Assembly: GCA_028023455.1 (NCBI GenBank)
Contig: JAQFVV010000003.1
Coordinates: 2,132,001 to 2,196,000, forward strand
Direction: 5' to 3'
Length of the DNA: 64,000 nucleotides
Source: Epiperipatus broadwayi
Lineage: Eukaryota > Onychophora > Udeonychophora > Euonychophora > Peripatidae
Positions within the stretch are counted from its first letter, which is position 1. Each line of letters starts with the position of its first letter. Shown here in pieces: positions 48,413 to 61,727 of this stretch. The notes under the pieces were generated by a model, which saw only the letters and a program-made list of their open reading frames with translations, did not search any database and was not told the origin of the DNA. A program made the position numbers and the translations under genes.

Positions 48413-50912
48413 TGTACCGGTATAAATCCACCACGCTTACTCATACACAGTACCTGAGTTCAAACCCAGTCCACGTTTAAGAATAAATTCCAAAACGCCA
48501 ACTAAATTCAAACCCAAACCCCGGTATGACCCACCAATGATGACTTTATAACAGCACGGGGTTATCCCTTTACTAGCTCAACTCAGAACACAGACTAAAT
48601 TACTTACAGTTAATTATATATAGATCTATTATACTCTGGATATTGGTACGGTCATTAATGTAATGTATATATTTAAGTTGCCAATACAGACAGTAGGTGA
48701 CTAAATAGACTTCGAGAGTAATGAGGTGGAAGACACAAAATTAGATTAAATAAATTGTTTAATAATAAATAGAAAGCATAAAAATATAGTATTCAAAAGT
48801 ACGGTAAGACTTCCATAAATATTCTATTATAACTGGCTACTAGTCTTTAGTAATCATTTTACCTGGTAAACAAACTCATGCCAATATCTGTGTAGTTAAA
48901 TGATTGACAGGTGGCTAAGGGAATCAGAGTATTTGGGGCATTGAAAATATTTATCTACGATTTTTATTAAGTTATTTTATTCGAATAAATTCGAGCCGTT
49001 GCGTATACGAATAGTTGGAGGGTGGTTTCGTATAAATATGATATCTAAGATTGATGTACTAGTGGTTGCCTAGATTAAAGAGCCCTACAGTAATCACTTG
49101 CGGTGCATCAACGGAATACCGGGCGGCTTGTACTTTGACAAGGCTTAATGCCCCCAAGTAGATCCGGGACACTACAACCAGCCGGGATCATTTCGAAACC
49201 CGGTGATCCAAGAGATTACCTGGGAAAGAATTGCTTTCTTTCTCATATGGTAGTATGGCGAGACGTTAACTTCGGCGAAGGAAAGGCATTGCCACAGTCA
49301 TCGAGGACGAGTGCTTGAAGTGGATTTGAAACGGAATTATACAAAACCTGGATACTCTATTCGTCTATTTCTACGCAACAGGCTGATATACTATTACAAT
49401 AAAACATGGCGGAATCAAACGGACCGCGAAAGCAATAATTAATTAAGTTTACTCTGAAACCCCTAAACCCCCAGGTTGTTCAGGCGGTAGCGATAGTATC
49501 AAATTTTACAGTGAGAATTATTTCTCATTTCATGTATGACATTAATATAATAAACTTAAAACCATTTACATATTTACGATTGAACTTTAGATTACAATAA
49601 TATGACAAAATACGAATTCATTATAATAAAGTGTTTTAATATCTGCCAACTCAACATATGAAATAATCTTGAATTCAAAACAACGAACTTACTTTTAAAA
49701 TAACTATAATCAATATTATAAACTAGCTTTAAACAGAGTTGGGAAATATTACTATTGGCATCGTTTGTTTATAGCATAAGTAATAAAGGAAAATATAAAT
49801 GTATTCATTTGAATCATTATTACTATTAAGTACAATATTTATAAATTATTTTCTAAAGACTAGAGCGGAGGAATAAGAGAAAAGAAAATTTACTGACAGG
49901 TTAAACAGTAGCATTATAAACGAAACAAAAACTTACATGTGATTCATTTGATTGACAGATTAACTTATAACATTAAGCTCGGGAGAAAGTTAAAAGTTCA
50001 TGTAACACAGTTACCCTTCTTTCTTCATCCGGCTTGGCTTCTCACGATGGTATTTCTGACGAACGTAGGCGCGCATTTGAAATTTACTTGAAAGGCATAG
50101 TCAATTTGGAGATTGGAAGCTGGAAATTTTGAAGCACGTAAAACATGATCAGTCAGCGGCACGAAGATTCAAATTGGCAGGACAGAGATCAGCTCCTGGC
50201 ACTTAGCCCATCGACATTACGGTTTACTGGTGGACTTCTTAACAAGAGTTGTAGCGATTTCTCTAGCAACTGCTGTGCTGTCTTGAGACTATCTACTCTC
50301 AACCACGTCAAAAGTTAGAATGTTAGTTTTTTCTAAGATGGCCACGGTTGACCTTTCTGCCTGGTTTTTGTTTTAGGCTCCGCCTACTTTTCTCTAGCCT
50401 TCAGCAATCCAGCTTGACCATACAATATCAATTATCCATTTCCATTGTTCCGTTTTCAGCTATCTTTAACTTTAATACGCAATTTTAAATTGACAAAGTA
50501 ATTACAAATATAAATTCCTTATCTAATTTCGAATACAACTTAATTACTCTATACATTTGTACAATACAGATTTTAATTAAAAACACTGATCAAAGGAATG
50601 TGACTTTTGATCAGTATTTTTAAACGACTTTGTATAATTCTAAAAGGCTAAAATTTAAGCAAATACACCCGCAATGAAACTTTAAATTAAGCTGATATAA
50701 ATTCACAAACCACGCACACACGAATATTATTTCATGATTTGTGATATTTATACACGGAATCTTTACATATTTATTTACAAAACATAAAATATATAGCTAA
50801 TTTTTATATGACTTGAAATGGAAAAAATCCCATTGCGGGCAAATAGTAGTTCGAATTACCGTACTTAAAAAACACATGAAACTAAGATCGGTTCTTCGAT
50901 CTGTCTGTTTCA
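48413..50912. mobile_element. 2,500-bp TG...CA insertion, probable solo LTR
   Basis: It begins TGTACCGGTATAAATCC and ends CTGTCTGTTTCA, flanked by ATAG on both sides (48409-48412 and 50913-50916). The empty form of the site is visible at about 51361-51380 in the next unit (AATATGTATAGAGAGATTTG), which confirms the boundaries and a 4-bp target duplication. There is no terminal inverted repeat, no long open frame and no internal direct repeat. TG/CA ends with a 4-5 bp duplication are the hallmark of LTR retrotransposons. The interior at 49080-49500 is the most GC-rich part of the window, and a tRNA-like B box (inverse of 48468-48482) lies near the left end. Confidence 0.75.
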
Positions 50913-51390
50913 ATAGAGAGATTTGCCTGTTTTAATAGCAGTTATAAGCAAGCATAGGAAATGGTGATCATGTGATATTTATTGGCTTAAAATCAATCCT
51001 GCCTAAAAGGATAGTGGCGGCTATGGTTATTAAAGAACCAAAGAGATCAAAATATATTGGTACTGAACTGAGTTCAGATCTATATGACTATATAAGCTAT
51101 TAATCTTGGATTGAAAATATTAGTGTTTTCAATTTAAGACTCATAGTTTTGTAGTTAAATAAGAGATAAAAAGTGGTTGCTGGAGGGTTGCATTAGATTC
51201 TAAGATCTAGGTGCAATACTTTCAGATCCAAGGCTCCTCACTGATGAAAGCTACAAGCCAGAAACTAGTCTGGAGATAATGGATGCGTAGGCACTAGATG
51301 GGGATTTTATGCACAAGTCTTCTGGTAACCATTGATTACTCTGGCTTGCACTGAGTGGCAATATGTATAGAGAGATTTGCCTGTTTTAAT
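50913..51390 (-). repeat. 450-bp hammerhead repeat, inverted unit
   Basis: It continues the inverted unit interrupted at 48412. It runs through the CAGGATTGGTTTTAAGCC-type block (inverse), CTAGGTGCAATACTTTCAGA, the ribozyme, and ends with AGAGAGATTTGCCTGTTTTA. Confidence 0.88.
51224..51286 (+). ncRNA. Hammerhead ribozyme, 450-bp family
   Basis: Plus strand: helix I ATCCA..TCCTCA, CTGATGA (51241-51247), GAAA (51261-51264), TA loop, GTC (51268-51270), return strand TGGAGA..TGGAT. The core is intact. Helix II (AAGC/GCCA, loop TACAA) keeps only two sure pairs. Confidence 0.65.
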
Positions 51391-53920
51391 GGGTATTAGA
51401 TTCAAATAAATGTTTTACTTTTTTTAATTCATTGTAATACAAAAATCCTAAACAACTGACTTTAAATAATTTTTTAACTATTTTTTAGAACATAAAATGA
51501 ACATTTTAATAGATAATACAAATTATAAGAGAGAGGAATATATAAAATCAAATAAATATTTTTTTATTCTTTCAGTTTAATAATTTTAACTATTTATCTG
51601 ATTATTGAAACTTTTGGTTTTAACTTTTGATAAAAAATGAAAGATAAAGTTTTATGTTTAATAGTATTTTTAAAAAGATGAAAAAAAAATAAGATTTTAA
51701 CATTTTTATTAAATTTTACTTTAATTGATCAGAGCTGTTTTTTTCTTTTTTACTTATCTCTCTCTCCAACAGAAAATATAGTGTTTATCAAATCAGTCTA
51801 ATTAATCTGATTATCTTGTTATCCTTTGGAAATAATTTTTTTTAATTAAGAAAGCAATGTCAACAATTTTATCATTCTCATTTAAGTTTTTGACTTGTTT
51901 TTTATTGTCAATATTGGAGGAAAATAGCTAAATAATTGTGTCTGTAAAAGTTGCTCTGATTGGTTCTTATAAAATTTTGCCATATAAAAGACAGATTGTG
52001 ATAGGTTTAAAAACTGGGTTGTTCCAAAGTTAAAGGGGTGTAGATTAGTCAGAAGATGAAAGTGTCTTGTGAAAAGCATTTAGTCTTGACTCAGCTGTTG
52101 AAGAGGATAGTAGGATAAAAAAAGTCTTAATCCAGCTTCTGAAGAAAACAGTAAGAGAAAAGAAATTTCTGACTTAGCTTCTAAAGAAGAAAAGAACCAG
52201 GGTTAACCAAGCTTTTGCACAGAACAGCAGAAGTTTAAAACAAGGTGTTGTTATACTATGATTTTATTTATAAAATTATTTTTTACAATGAAAACTATGT
52301 GGAAGTTAGCTAAAAGCTAGACATCATTTTCCTCCATTTAATCTGTCTTTCTAGAAAAATAAGAAGTTATCCCAGAAGTAATCTGCAACCTTGTCTTTAG
52401 CCAAGAACATGAATGCCTCTGTATATTAGACCTGAAAAATGTATTGAAAAGAAATTTATAAATTCTTTTTTTTCTTAATCTGAAAATACTGAATACCAAC
52501 AAAAGGACAAATTAATTATGTTCATGATGTAAAAGCCTCAAAAAAACATGAAAACTGAAAAATTACAACTACAAAGAACACTAAAGAAATTTAAAACCAT
52601 GGTTAAAGATATTTTTATACGCACATTGCATTTTTATTTATAGTTTAAAATTTGTTTTTAATAAATGCAATAATTTTATAATAGCAGGAAATGATAGTTT
52701 TGCATAATTTCATTAATTTAGTATTTTCTTGTGAAACATGTTTTTTTTAATCCATTTAATTTTTCTTTTCAAAATTATGAAAGTTTTTTTGGGAAAATTT
52801 AATTTTATTAAATTTAAAAATGTTCTTTTAAAACATGTTTTTTATTTTGATTCCCTCTTTCCCAATTTAACAAAAGATTAATTAACCTAATTTAAAGATT
52901 GTTATTCTTCATCTTAAAAATGCTGTTTTTTTTTTTTCAAATTTTGTTATTTAAAGAAATAAATCAAGGAAAGTTAAAGTTAATTAATTTAATTAATAAA
53001 AATCAACTGGTTACTTATAAATGTTATGAAACTATAATTTCTTTGATAAAATGAATAAGTTTTGAAGTTTCTTATTATCATGTTATTTTTTCATTTATTT
53101 TTAATCAGTTATTAAATTGTTTAAAAATATTTTTAGTGCTAAGGACTTTATTTCTTCAGCTGTTACATGTATTGGGAGTCTGCTCCAATATAGCTTAGTG
53201 TTTATAAATTTTTAAGTTATCCCAGTAAAGATATTTAATTATAGCAGATTAAACCCATAACTTATTTAAGATTATTTAAAAAAAGTTGTTAAATTTATTT
53301 TATCTCTTATAGTAACAGTTTGCAGAGTTCTTACTTTCTGACATATATTCAAGTAGAATGGGCATTTATAGAGATTAGGGATTTAGGTTGATATTTGGAC
53401 ATCCAGATGATAACCCTAGATAGTGCAAAAGTATGTCACTTAAAGTATCTACACTACAATTTATTTTATATTTTTTATTATTAGAAATTAAGTTTAGAAT
53501 TGGCCAGTACATTAATAGTACTCTATGACCAGAACATTGATGATGATAAGCATGTTTTAGTATCTCAGTATGATTTGATGTTTTTTTATATCTTAATAGT
53601 ATAATCTTCCCTAAGTTTGACAGTGGCCAGATAATTAGCCTGTCTATAGTGGACCCCTTTCAAATCCAGTCATAAGGTTGACTGTTGATTCTTGCCTGTC
53701 CTTTCTTTTATGTTGACTGATGATTACTTTTGTTTAATGCTTTGAGAACTTATTAGTTTAATTGGATATTCTACATCCATTCTATATTTTTTGTATTGAA
53801 ATAGTATATATTGGCAGACTCTCATTTCACCTACTACTATAGTAATATTAATACTAGGCTTAAACCATCCCAAGTACACATATATTTACATATAGTTATG
53901 TATATACATGTATGTACACA
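51391..53920. other. AT-rich intergenic DNA, no gene seen
   Basis: CTGATTGGTT followed by CATATAAAAGACAG (about 51955-51990) looks like a CCAAT-TATA pair and resembles a similar pair at 42421-42460, but no transcript can be followed. The minus frame at 51882-52079 has no domain. Confidence 0.45.
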
Positions 53921-53925
53921 TATAG

Positions 53926-54500
53926 CTTGGTCAGATTATTAATACAGATGGAAACATAATGGATGAAATTAATTGTAGAATTAAACTTGGTTGGAGTGCT
54001 TTTGGTAAAAATAACTTGATACTAAAAGGAAATATGCCTATGTGTTTGAATATGGAGGTTTTTAATAAATGTATTTTACCAGTTCCTACTTATGAATCTG
54101 AGACTTGGACACTTAACAGAAGAGCAATACAGAGACTTCAGACCACTCAAAAAAGTATGGAGAGATGCATGTTAGAAGTAACAAGAAGAGATCAAAAATG
54201 CAATATACTGGTAAGAGAATAAACAGGTATTACTGAATTCATTAAAAAAATTGAAAGACTGAAGTGGAGTTGGGCTGGACATATTTCTAGAAGAGACAAT
54301 AAAAGATGGACAATTGAAATTTTAAACTGGATTCCAAGAGATTGTAAAAGATCCCGAAAGAAACCACATGTGAGATGGATGGATGAAATAAGAAAGGTGC
54401 AGGGGTGATGTGGAGAAGAGAAGCTAAAGATTGGAGAAGGTGAATTGAATTTGGAGAGACCTTCATCCTGCAATGGAATAACAATGGTTGATGATGATGA
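53926..54500 (+). pseudogene. RTE LINE ORF2 C-terminal fragment and 3' end
   Basis: In frame from 53926: LGQIINTDGNIMDEINCRIK, LGWSAFGKNN, YESETWTLNRRAIQRLQTTQ, then a stop at 54220-54222. The same frame resumes GITEFIKKIERLKWSWAGHI and WIPRDCKR...VRWMDEIRK. A one-base shift near 54400 gives AGVMWRREAKDWRR, a stop, and then IEFGETFILQW. This is the segment after the reverse transcriptase palm of RTE elements, more complete than the 25-kb copy. It ends with GATGATGATGAA, the usual RTE trinucleotide tail. Dead copy (two stops, one frameshift). Confidence 0.88.
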
Positions 54501-56265
54501 ATATGTATATGTGGATACATTTCACATATTAAATTAAACACGTGTAAAACACATGTATCTGCATATCTGTATGTTTATTTGAAGATATAATTGTGTAAAC
54601 ATCGTTGTATATGAATTAGAGCACTTATATAAATAACACAATTTTCTGAAAAAATAATCAAGTAATTATTTATTATTAACTTTATAGGTCTGTGTCTTTG
54701 CCCACAATAGGCTTCTTTCTATTCTGTCACGGATAATATTTTGACATGTAATATTCTCTGATTGTTTCAAGCAAGTATTTTATTATATATCTATTTCTTT
54801 TCTTTCTGGCCATTCATTAGATCTTAGATTTTTCCATTTGCAATCTGAAATTTGTAATTTAGATGCATTTTTGTTAAATATTTATATATATATATATACT
54901 CTTTATTATCATTTGATAGTTTGATAAAATTTTATAGGTTTTGAAAAATAACCCACCTATATGCATATATGTGCACTAGCAGATATATGTGCTGTTAGAA
55001 AAATATTTAGCATGATAAAAGCTTTTAGTAATCTAAATATGTTTTTAAGTCATATAACACTGAGCAATTAATTTTTTTCTAGCTCTTTTTCCTTATATAA
55101 ACTCCTTTTTGGCTCATATCTAATGAAAATGGATATCACTTTTGAATCTAGTAGGGGATAATTTACAATCATTCATAGTTGTTGGATTATTAGTAAAAAA
55201 ATATTGAGTATGTAAAAGGTTTGAGATCAGTTTAACAATAAATATAAATATGGGTGTGAAATAAAGTTTAATTTGTGTATTTTGAGATGTTTTTAAAACA
55301 AATTCATCTTATGGTCTTTATGACGTTTTCTTAAACAGAATACATGTGAGAAATAATGTGAGTAAAAGGCTTGTACTTGTATTTATTCTTGCTTTTTTTT
55401 ATTATTTTGCAAAAAAAAATCAATTTGAACATGTGTACAGAAATGGGTTATGTTAATAGTACTAACATAGAAACACTTAACAAAATACATCAGTTCTGTT
55501 TTTAGATATTAGATATAAGCCAAATAATTTTAAAAATTAACAGAAACCAGGTTTATAATGTTGATGCTGAATTTTAGAGGTGAAAATGATTTATTATAAT
55601 TTATGATGAAGCTCTAATATGAAGATTCTAAAACAGACTTCAATAAAACAGAAGCAAACTACTGAATGTGATATTATTTACTTATGGATCCCTACTGTCC
55701 AATTATCTCAACTTTTTTAAGCTTTGAATTTAATGTACATTCATATTACAGATATTGGCACAATTATATTCTTTTATATAACCTTGTTATCATGAATAAA
55801 AGCAGCCTATGAAAATTAGGCCTATATACTCATAGACTACTATATTGTCTTTGTAGTTTCTTTTTTTTTTTTTGCTTTTACAATCTCATTTGATCAATCC
55901 ATATTAATCAAAAACCATTGCCTTCTAGCTAATAATACCCATTTTCTGATTGTTGTGAGTAAGAATATCCTAAGATTGTTTTTGATTTAAAAAAATATCC
56001 AAGGTTCACTTGTTCTGAAATCAATACCAAAAGATCACTTCTATTGCAAACATCAGTAGCTTTTGCCAAAAAAAATATTGAATTTTATTGTTTAAAAGAG
56101 CAAAATATACCTGAAATATATATAAAATCTTATTATTGCATAGATTTGTATCCTACCATGCTGTAATTACAATCTAGAATTCAATATCAATGTGAAACAA
56201 ACATTTTTAGCTAGTTGATACTTTTCATTTGGATTAAGTACATTTTTTTGATTGCATAGCCTTGT
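54501..56265. other. AT-rich intergenic DNA, no gene seen
   Basis: No recognised coding or repeat features apart from a short (AT)n near 54882-54898. Confidence 0.5.
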
Positions 56266-56269
56266 CAAC

Positions 56270-56510
56270 AAAGTAGACTATATGATGAATGCTTCTAGAA
56301 AAGATGACACTAGATAAACTGAAGTCTTAAATGGTATATCATGTTGACTATAAAATATCTATAAAGAAACAATGTATGAGATGGATATATGAGATAAGAA
56401 ACTTTATTGGAGTTACATGAAGAAGAGAAGTCATGAAATAAAGAAATAAGATTAAATTTGAAAAGATCTTCATAAAGTGAATTAATAATAGTTGAAAATA
56501 TTAATTATAT
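56270..56510 (+). pseudogene. Older RTE LINE 3' end
   Basis: The plus frame near 56288 reads ASRKDDTR, stop, TEVLNGIS. Further on it reads MRWIYEIRNFIGVT, stop, RREVMK and KFEKIFIKWINNS-like sequence. The order matches the RTE tail at 54.3-54.5 kb but with many stops, so this is an older insertion. Confidence 0.6.
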
Positions 56511-56639
56511 GTATATAGTAAACAGTTTATCAACATTAAAATTAATTAATTAATTGAAGTGATATTAAGCCTTTAATATACTATCTATAATTCTCCTTCT
56601 TATTTATTCTATACTCGGCTACATGGAGTAATTTAATAC

Positions 56640-56825
56640 ACTGTACATGCTAACACACCCTTGCACATATATACTGTAATATATGAGATTCGAACTCAGG
56701 CTTTCACAAGACCCTCAACTCTCCATGCCAGCTCATATTGTTGATCCATCTGATCACACATATGTTGAAAAGATAAATAATCACCAATATATTATTTCAT
56801 GCTAAACCAGCAATCATCATGTAAA
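56640..56825 (-). repeat. 475-family copy with tRNA-like head and decayed hammerhead
   Basis: Minus strand: decayed ribozyme at 56767-56822 (ATGATGA in place of CTGATGA; helix II TGCT/AGCA and GAAA kept). Then comes ATTATTTATCTTTTCAACAT, then GAGCTGGCATGGAGAGTTGA (A-box like) and GAGTTCGAATCTC (a strong B box). This copy shows that the family combines a pol III promoter-like head with the ribozyme. Confidence 0.7.
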
Positions 56826-56829
56826 AAAT

Positions 56830-59800
56830 CTATCAAACTCCACACTACCCAAGCTTTATCTATTTAGCTCTTCAACTGTGTTTAAAGTAATCAAATCCCA
56901 TCAATACAACCATGTCATTTGTGAATAAATACCAATAACACGATGTATTTAGTGCTAAGTTTGTATGTACGTTACATATATGCTAAGTTATGTAGCACTA
57001 TGCAAGATCGGGTAATTAGAAAAGAAGCAACACCTGATTGTCATCAGTAACAGTTTGCTATTGCTAATCCTCACTTATTATAATTTAATCTAGCGTGTCA
57101 AATTAAAAACTTAATCATAAAATAATAAAGTCCATTATGTTATTAAAATATATAATATACTGCATATATATAAAAACTCGTCATTTAAACTAAATCAGAA
57201 TTTTTAAAAGGTGCGTATTATTATTAGTTTTGAAATAAATAAAAAAAAATCCAATCATATTTAAACAGCCTTTTCTTTTTTTTACTTTTCCCTTTTCTCA
57301 TTTTTTAATGACAAAAAAAAAATACATGTAATAATAAATTTTTGAATACCTCTCTTGAGATCATTATTATGTAAAGGACATTTTAATTGAAAAAATGTCG
57401 ATAAAGTTTTGCATTAAAAAAAAGATGCCAAATACAAAAACTTTTAAAATGTAATCAGTGTAAATAATAATAACAATATATACACATCCTGTTATTAGTA
57501 GTTTTCAAATGATTTTTTACAATCATTTAACACATAAATATATATATATTGTTGTAGTTTTAGAAATTATATATATATTGGAGAGTACTTTTATTTAGGA
57601 CAGACTATCAAGAATAAAAAAAAAAGATTAGAGAAGAACCAGGAAGATAAAGTAAAAATTAAAATTAGACGTGATTTTTAAAATATGTCTTTATATATGT
57701 AAGTAAAAATATTATATGCCTATTATTTTGATATTTATAGTAATTTTTGAAAAATCGTATTAAGATAACATATGTATATATAACTAATTAAATGCCATAC
57801 AAATATGCAATAATATTGAATAACATTCATGTAACTGACATCATTTATAGATAGTGTTTTATTATATTTCAAACTTTATGTTTGATGAACCAATTATGTT
57901 TTGTGAGATGCCAATTAGTTTCACATTTGCCGATGACATTGGATACTATAGAAACACTTGCGCTACAAAAATTGCTTAAATTTCCCATCAAAGATTACTG
58001 CTTAAAAAATTGTAAAAAAATTTTGTTGGTATATATTACATTAATATTATTCAATTTAAATAAATAAATAAATATATATATATAGTCCTTCATTATTATT
58101 AATTGTAAGAAAATTATAGATATGTGTACATGCAATGGTGAAGTAAAATTTAATTATTATTTATTTATAGGTATTAATATAGTCTAAGGTATTTTCAGTA
58201 CAATGCATCGTTCTCATGGTTTTTAATTGCAGTAATTTAATCAGAATACATCATATATTATATATTTATCAGAGTTGTCTCACTACATTATAACAAATAC
58301 TTAATTGAATGCTGTTTGATACTTTATTAATGACATATGCCACACTTCTTTTGTTTTTTGTTTATCTCATTCTATACAAATTAGCTTAATATTTTTTGGA
58401 TTGAATATATTCCCATGTTAATTTCATGATCTGAAAAAACAGATTGGTATGTAGCTTTTCTTTCACTTTATTGTTTAAGATATTTTTCTATCTAATTTGT
58501 GTGTAATATTTGTCAGAGATTCTCCATATCATTGTTACATCTTTGATTGAAAATGCATTTTAGATATTTCTGAATATTGATTTGTTATATATAAAAAGGA
58601 AACAAACTGTAAAAATAAGTTTTTTTTTTTTTTAAAAAAAATCTTAAATCCATAATTATATTTAGTTAACACATTCTTTTATAATTATCTTCTTAACTAA
58701 TTTTTTAGAGTAAAAGATTGATTTTTACCTAATTATAGTTTTATCTATTTATTAGAACAAAAACATTGTTGTCTTTTCCCAAAAATGAAACTATATAAAA
58801 ATATATAACATATAATCTTAATCTTCCAATAATTTTTTTTATCTATATTTTAAAACAAAATATAGTCACTTTGATTATCTTTATTTTAAGATCTATTTTC
58901 TGATTAATCTGGCTCATTTATTTATGTTATTTTTTCTTAATATGTTTGTCAAATTTAATTCAAATCTACATTCCAACAACGATTCTTTCAATTATATTTT
59001 TCAATACATTTTAAAATCTAAATCTTTCACTTTCTTATAATAAAAACTAGCTTATTACATTTTTTTTATATTATAAAATATTATTTTTTAAATTGTATTT
59101 TAAATCCTTCAAATATCAATAATAAAACAAATCCATTACAATATTATTACTTTAAATATATATTATAAAATATAATTTTTCTGTTTAATATCCTTTAAAG
59201 AATTTCAAAGCTACTTTTTATTATTCTACCCTACAACCACTTCTAACCAAGTCTATCATGGGCAAATCTGCACGGAAAATCATAAAACAGATATGTCATT
59301 TATCTACTCTAATATATATATAATTTGATTCAAAGAGTGATATTTTAGCCAACACAATTGATTGGTAAAATAAAAACTTCTGAAATTATGATTTTATATA
59401 TCTGCATGTCATTTAATTTTTTTGTAATTATAACTATTATTGAAAATAACATTATAAATGCAATGTCATACACAAATACATGGAGACATTGAATGAAATA
59501 AAAATGTGGGTAATATTAAAACTATATTTTTGATATCATTAATAAATAATTGAAAATACATACCAATTAGACATCTTTTTGTTTTACCTACAAATACTTA
59601 AGATGGTAAAAATATATGACTGAAAGTTCATGTCAATTTTATAAGTCTTTGAGAAGAAATACTAGAACAACCAATTAATTTGTTGTTGATGATTTGTGTA
59701 TTCTTTTATTTTCTATTAAAGGTTGCATATACTAAAGTGAGAAAAATAAAATAATAAAATCGAAATCACAAATCATTTCCAAAAATAACACACTCAATGC

Positions 59801-61385
59801 TTACAAAAACAATGCATTATAAGTTGACAAGCAGAATATATATTACTCAACCTTTAAAGTCATTGATTTTTAATGAGAATGTTGTAGTGCCTAAATAATG
59901 ATATAACTACAATAAGATCTGAATGACAGATGGCAGGAATATATTACCCAATTAAATGTCATTATTCCCAAAATACTTTTTGGTGATTCCCAAAATAAAT
60001 CTACCATCTGAATTTTATTTATAATATCATATATTGATTATTCTATTGGTCAAGTTTTCACAAACATATATACAGTGTGATTATTTGAATATTTGGGTTT
60101 CTGATATTTATTGCATGGGTGATAATTATGTTTAGACAATACTATTAACTTTAAATATAATAAGAGTTTTATACACTCATCCTATTCTATCAAAAATTAA
60201 TTTTAAGAAACATGAAAATGATTTCTCACAATCTCTTCAATTATTTAAATTAAATATTGTTGACATCAATGGAACATTATCTGAACAAAAAATGAATTTG
60301 AAGTTCTTCACTAATATCTTTCAGAGAAATATAAAATTGAAAAGATTAATACTTTTCCATTTAAAGAGTCATTCTTTGATATCGATGAATGATAGAAATA
60401 TTTGAGTGCTTTGAAAAGAGACACATTTGAGATTTTTCTCTATAAGGATTGATTAATATTTTTCTATAAACTTAAATTATAATTTTTTCACGGTAAAATG
60501 TGCATAGTTTTTGTTGCAAATGGTAGCTTTAGATATATCATATTTATAAAGTTATCATATGGATTCCATTTATATTGTTTATTCCTACTATATGAGTATT
60601 TAATATATGTATATACTTACTCATATATCCATACACTGTGTGTATTATTTAACACAATTTCTTCATAATAATTCTGTAATTGCTTTTAGTTGCTAGGACG
60701 CGATTGTTTTTTTTTTTTAAATTTCTGACAGACTTTATTTGAATTTACGTCAAAAGAAAACTTGTTCCAACACTGGAGAATACATTATTTTTCTGATACA
60801 AAGCAAAAAAACTTAACACGCTTTGAAAATAGTAATTTACAAATTTACATTTAAAAAAAGTGCTAATTAGAGTTTGTTGTTTTAGTGAAACTAAAAGGTT
60901 TTATAAACTAACAAAAAAAAAACAGCTCAAAACATAAATATACATGTGAAAATGCAAGCACCTTCTTATATATATATATATGCACCTGGAAAAATATATA
61001 ATCTCTTTAAATATGTATTATTCCTTACATATTTTTTTAACAAGATTCTACAGACTACTTGAAAGTATAGAGATAACGCGTTAGTAAATTTTATTAATAA
61101 TATATGTATTCAAAAATAATCATTATGACACTCACAATACAAATATGTCCATTCTTACTTTAAAAAGAAAAAGAAAAAAAAAACACACACACACAAAGAA
61201 AGAGAGAGACAATAAAAATTAAAGACAGATTTTGCGGTAACTATAGAAATTAATCAGTTAATTTAAAATATGCTCACATATATCTCTCACTGGCTATTTA
61301 ATTTTTACAACTAAAAGATTTCAACATTTTGTACATAAGACATTTTATTTATTTCAATGAAAGCAGTCAGTATTAAAACTTTTGG
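56830..61385. other. AT-rich intergenic DNA, no gene seen
   Basis: Long T/A tracts (for example 58619-58640) and short (AT)n, (CA)n and (GA)n runs at 61180-61212. Frames at 57882-58067 and 61311-61520 have no domain; the latter partly overlaps the repeat that follows. Confidence 0.5.
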
Positions 61386-61389
61386 AATG

Positions 61390-61584
61390 TTATTTAATAT
61401 ATAGGGTATATGAACACAGACATTCACACGACCCATCACTCTCCACTCTATCTCATAATACTGATACACTTGAACACAAGTATATCGAAAAGATAAATAA
61501 TCACCAATAACCGTATTCATGCTAAACCAGCAATCATCAGTTGGTTCAGATTATCATCTCTACACATATATGCACTAAGTGCTC

Positions 61585-61590
<6 letters not shown>
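61390..61590 (-). repeat. 475-family copy, single and truncated
   Basis: ATATAGGGTATATGAACACA (61400) through CTAAACCAGCAATCATCAGT and GTGCTCAGATATATATAT match the 39.2-kb unit. Truncated in an (AT)n run. Confidence 0.8.
61486..61560 (-). ncRNA. Hammerhead relic, 475 family
   Basis: Minus strand: ACCAA, CTGATGA and helix II TGCT/AGCA are intact, but GAAA reads GAAT and helix III is altered, so activity is unlikely. Confidence 0.55.

Positions 61591-61620
<30 letters not shown>
61588..61620. repeat. (AT)n microsatellite
   Basis: Uninterrupted dinucleotides at the truncation point of the 475-family copy. Confidence 0.95.
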
Positions 61621-61621
<1 letters not shown>

Positions 61622-61727
61622 AACCTAAATAAATGATGATCAAAAAAAAGATATTACCATACCTGAGCAAACGAGTCCAAATATCAAGAATTATGGGGAC
61701 ATTGTGAGCAATGTATTAATATGGAAG

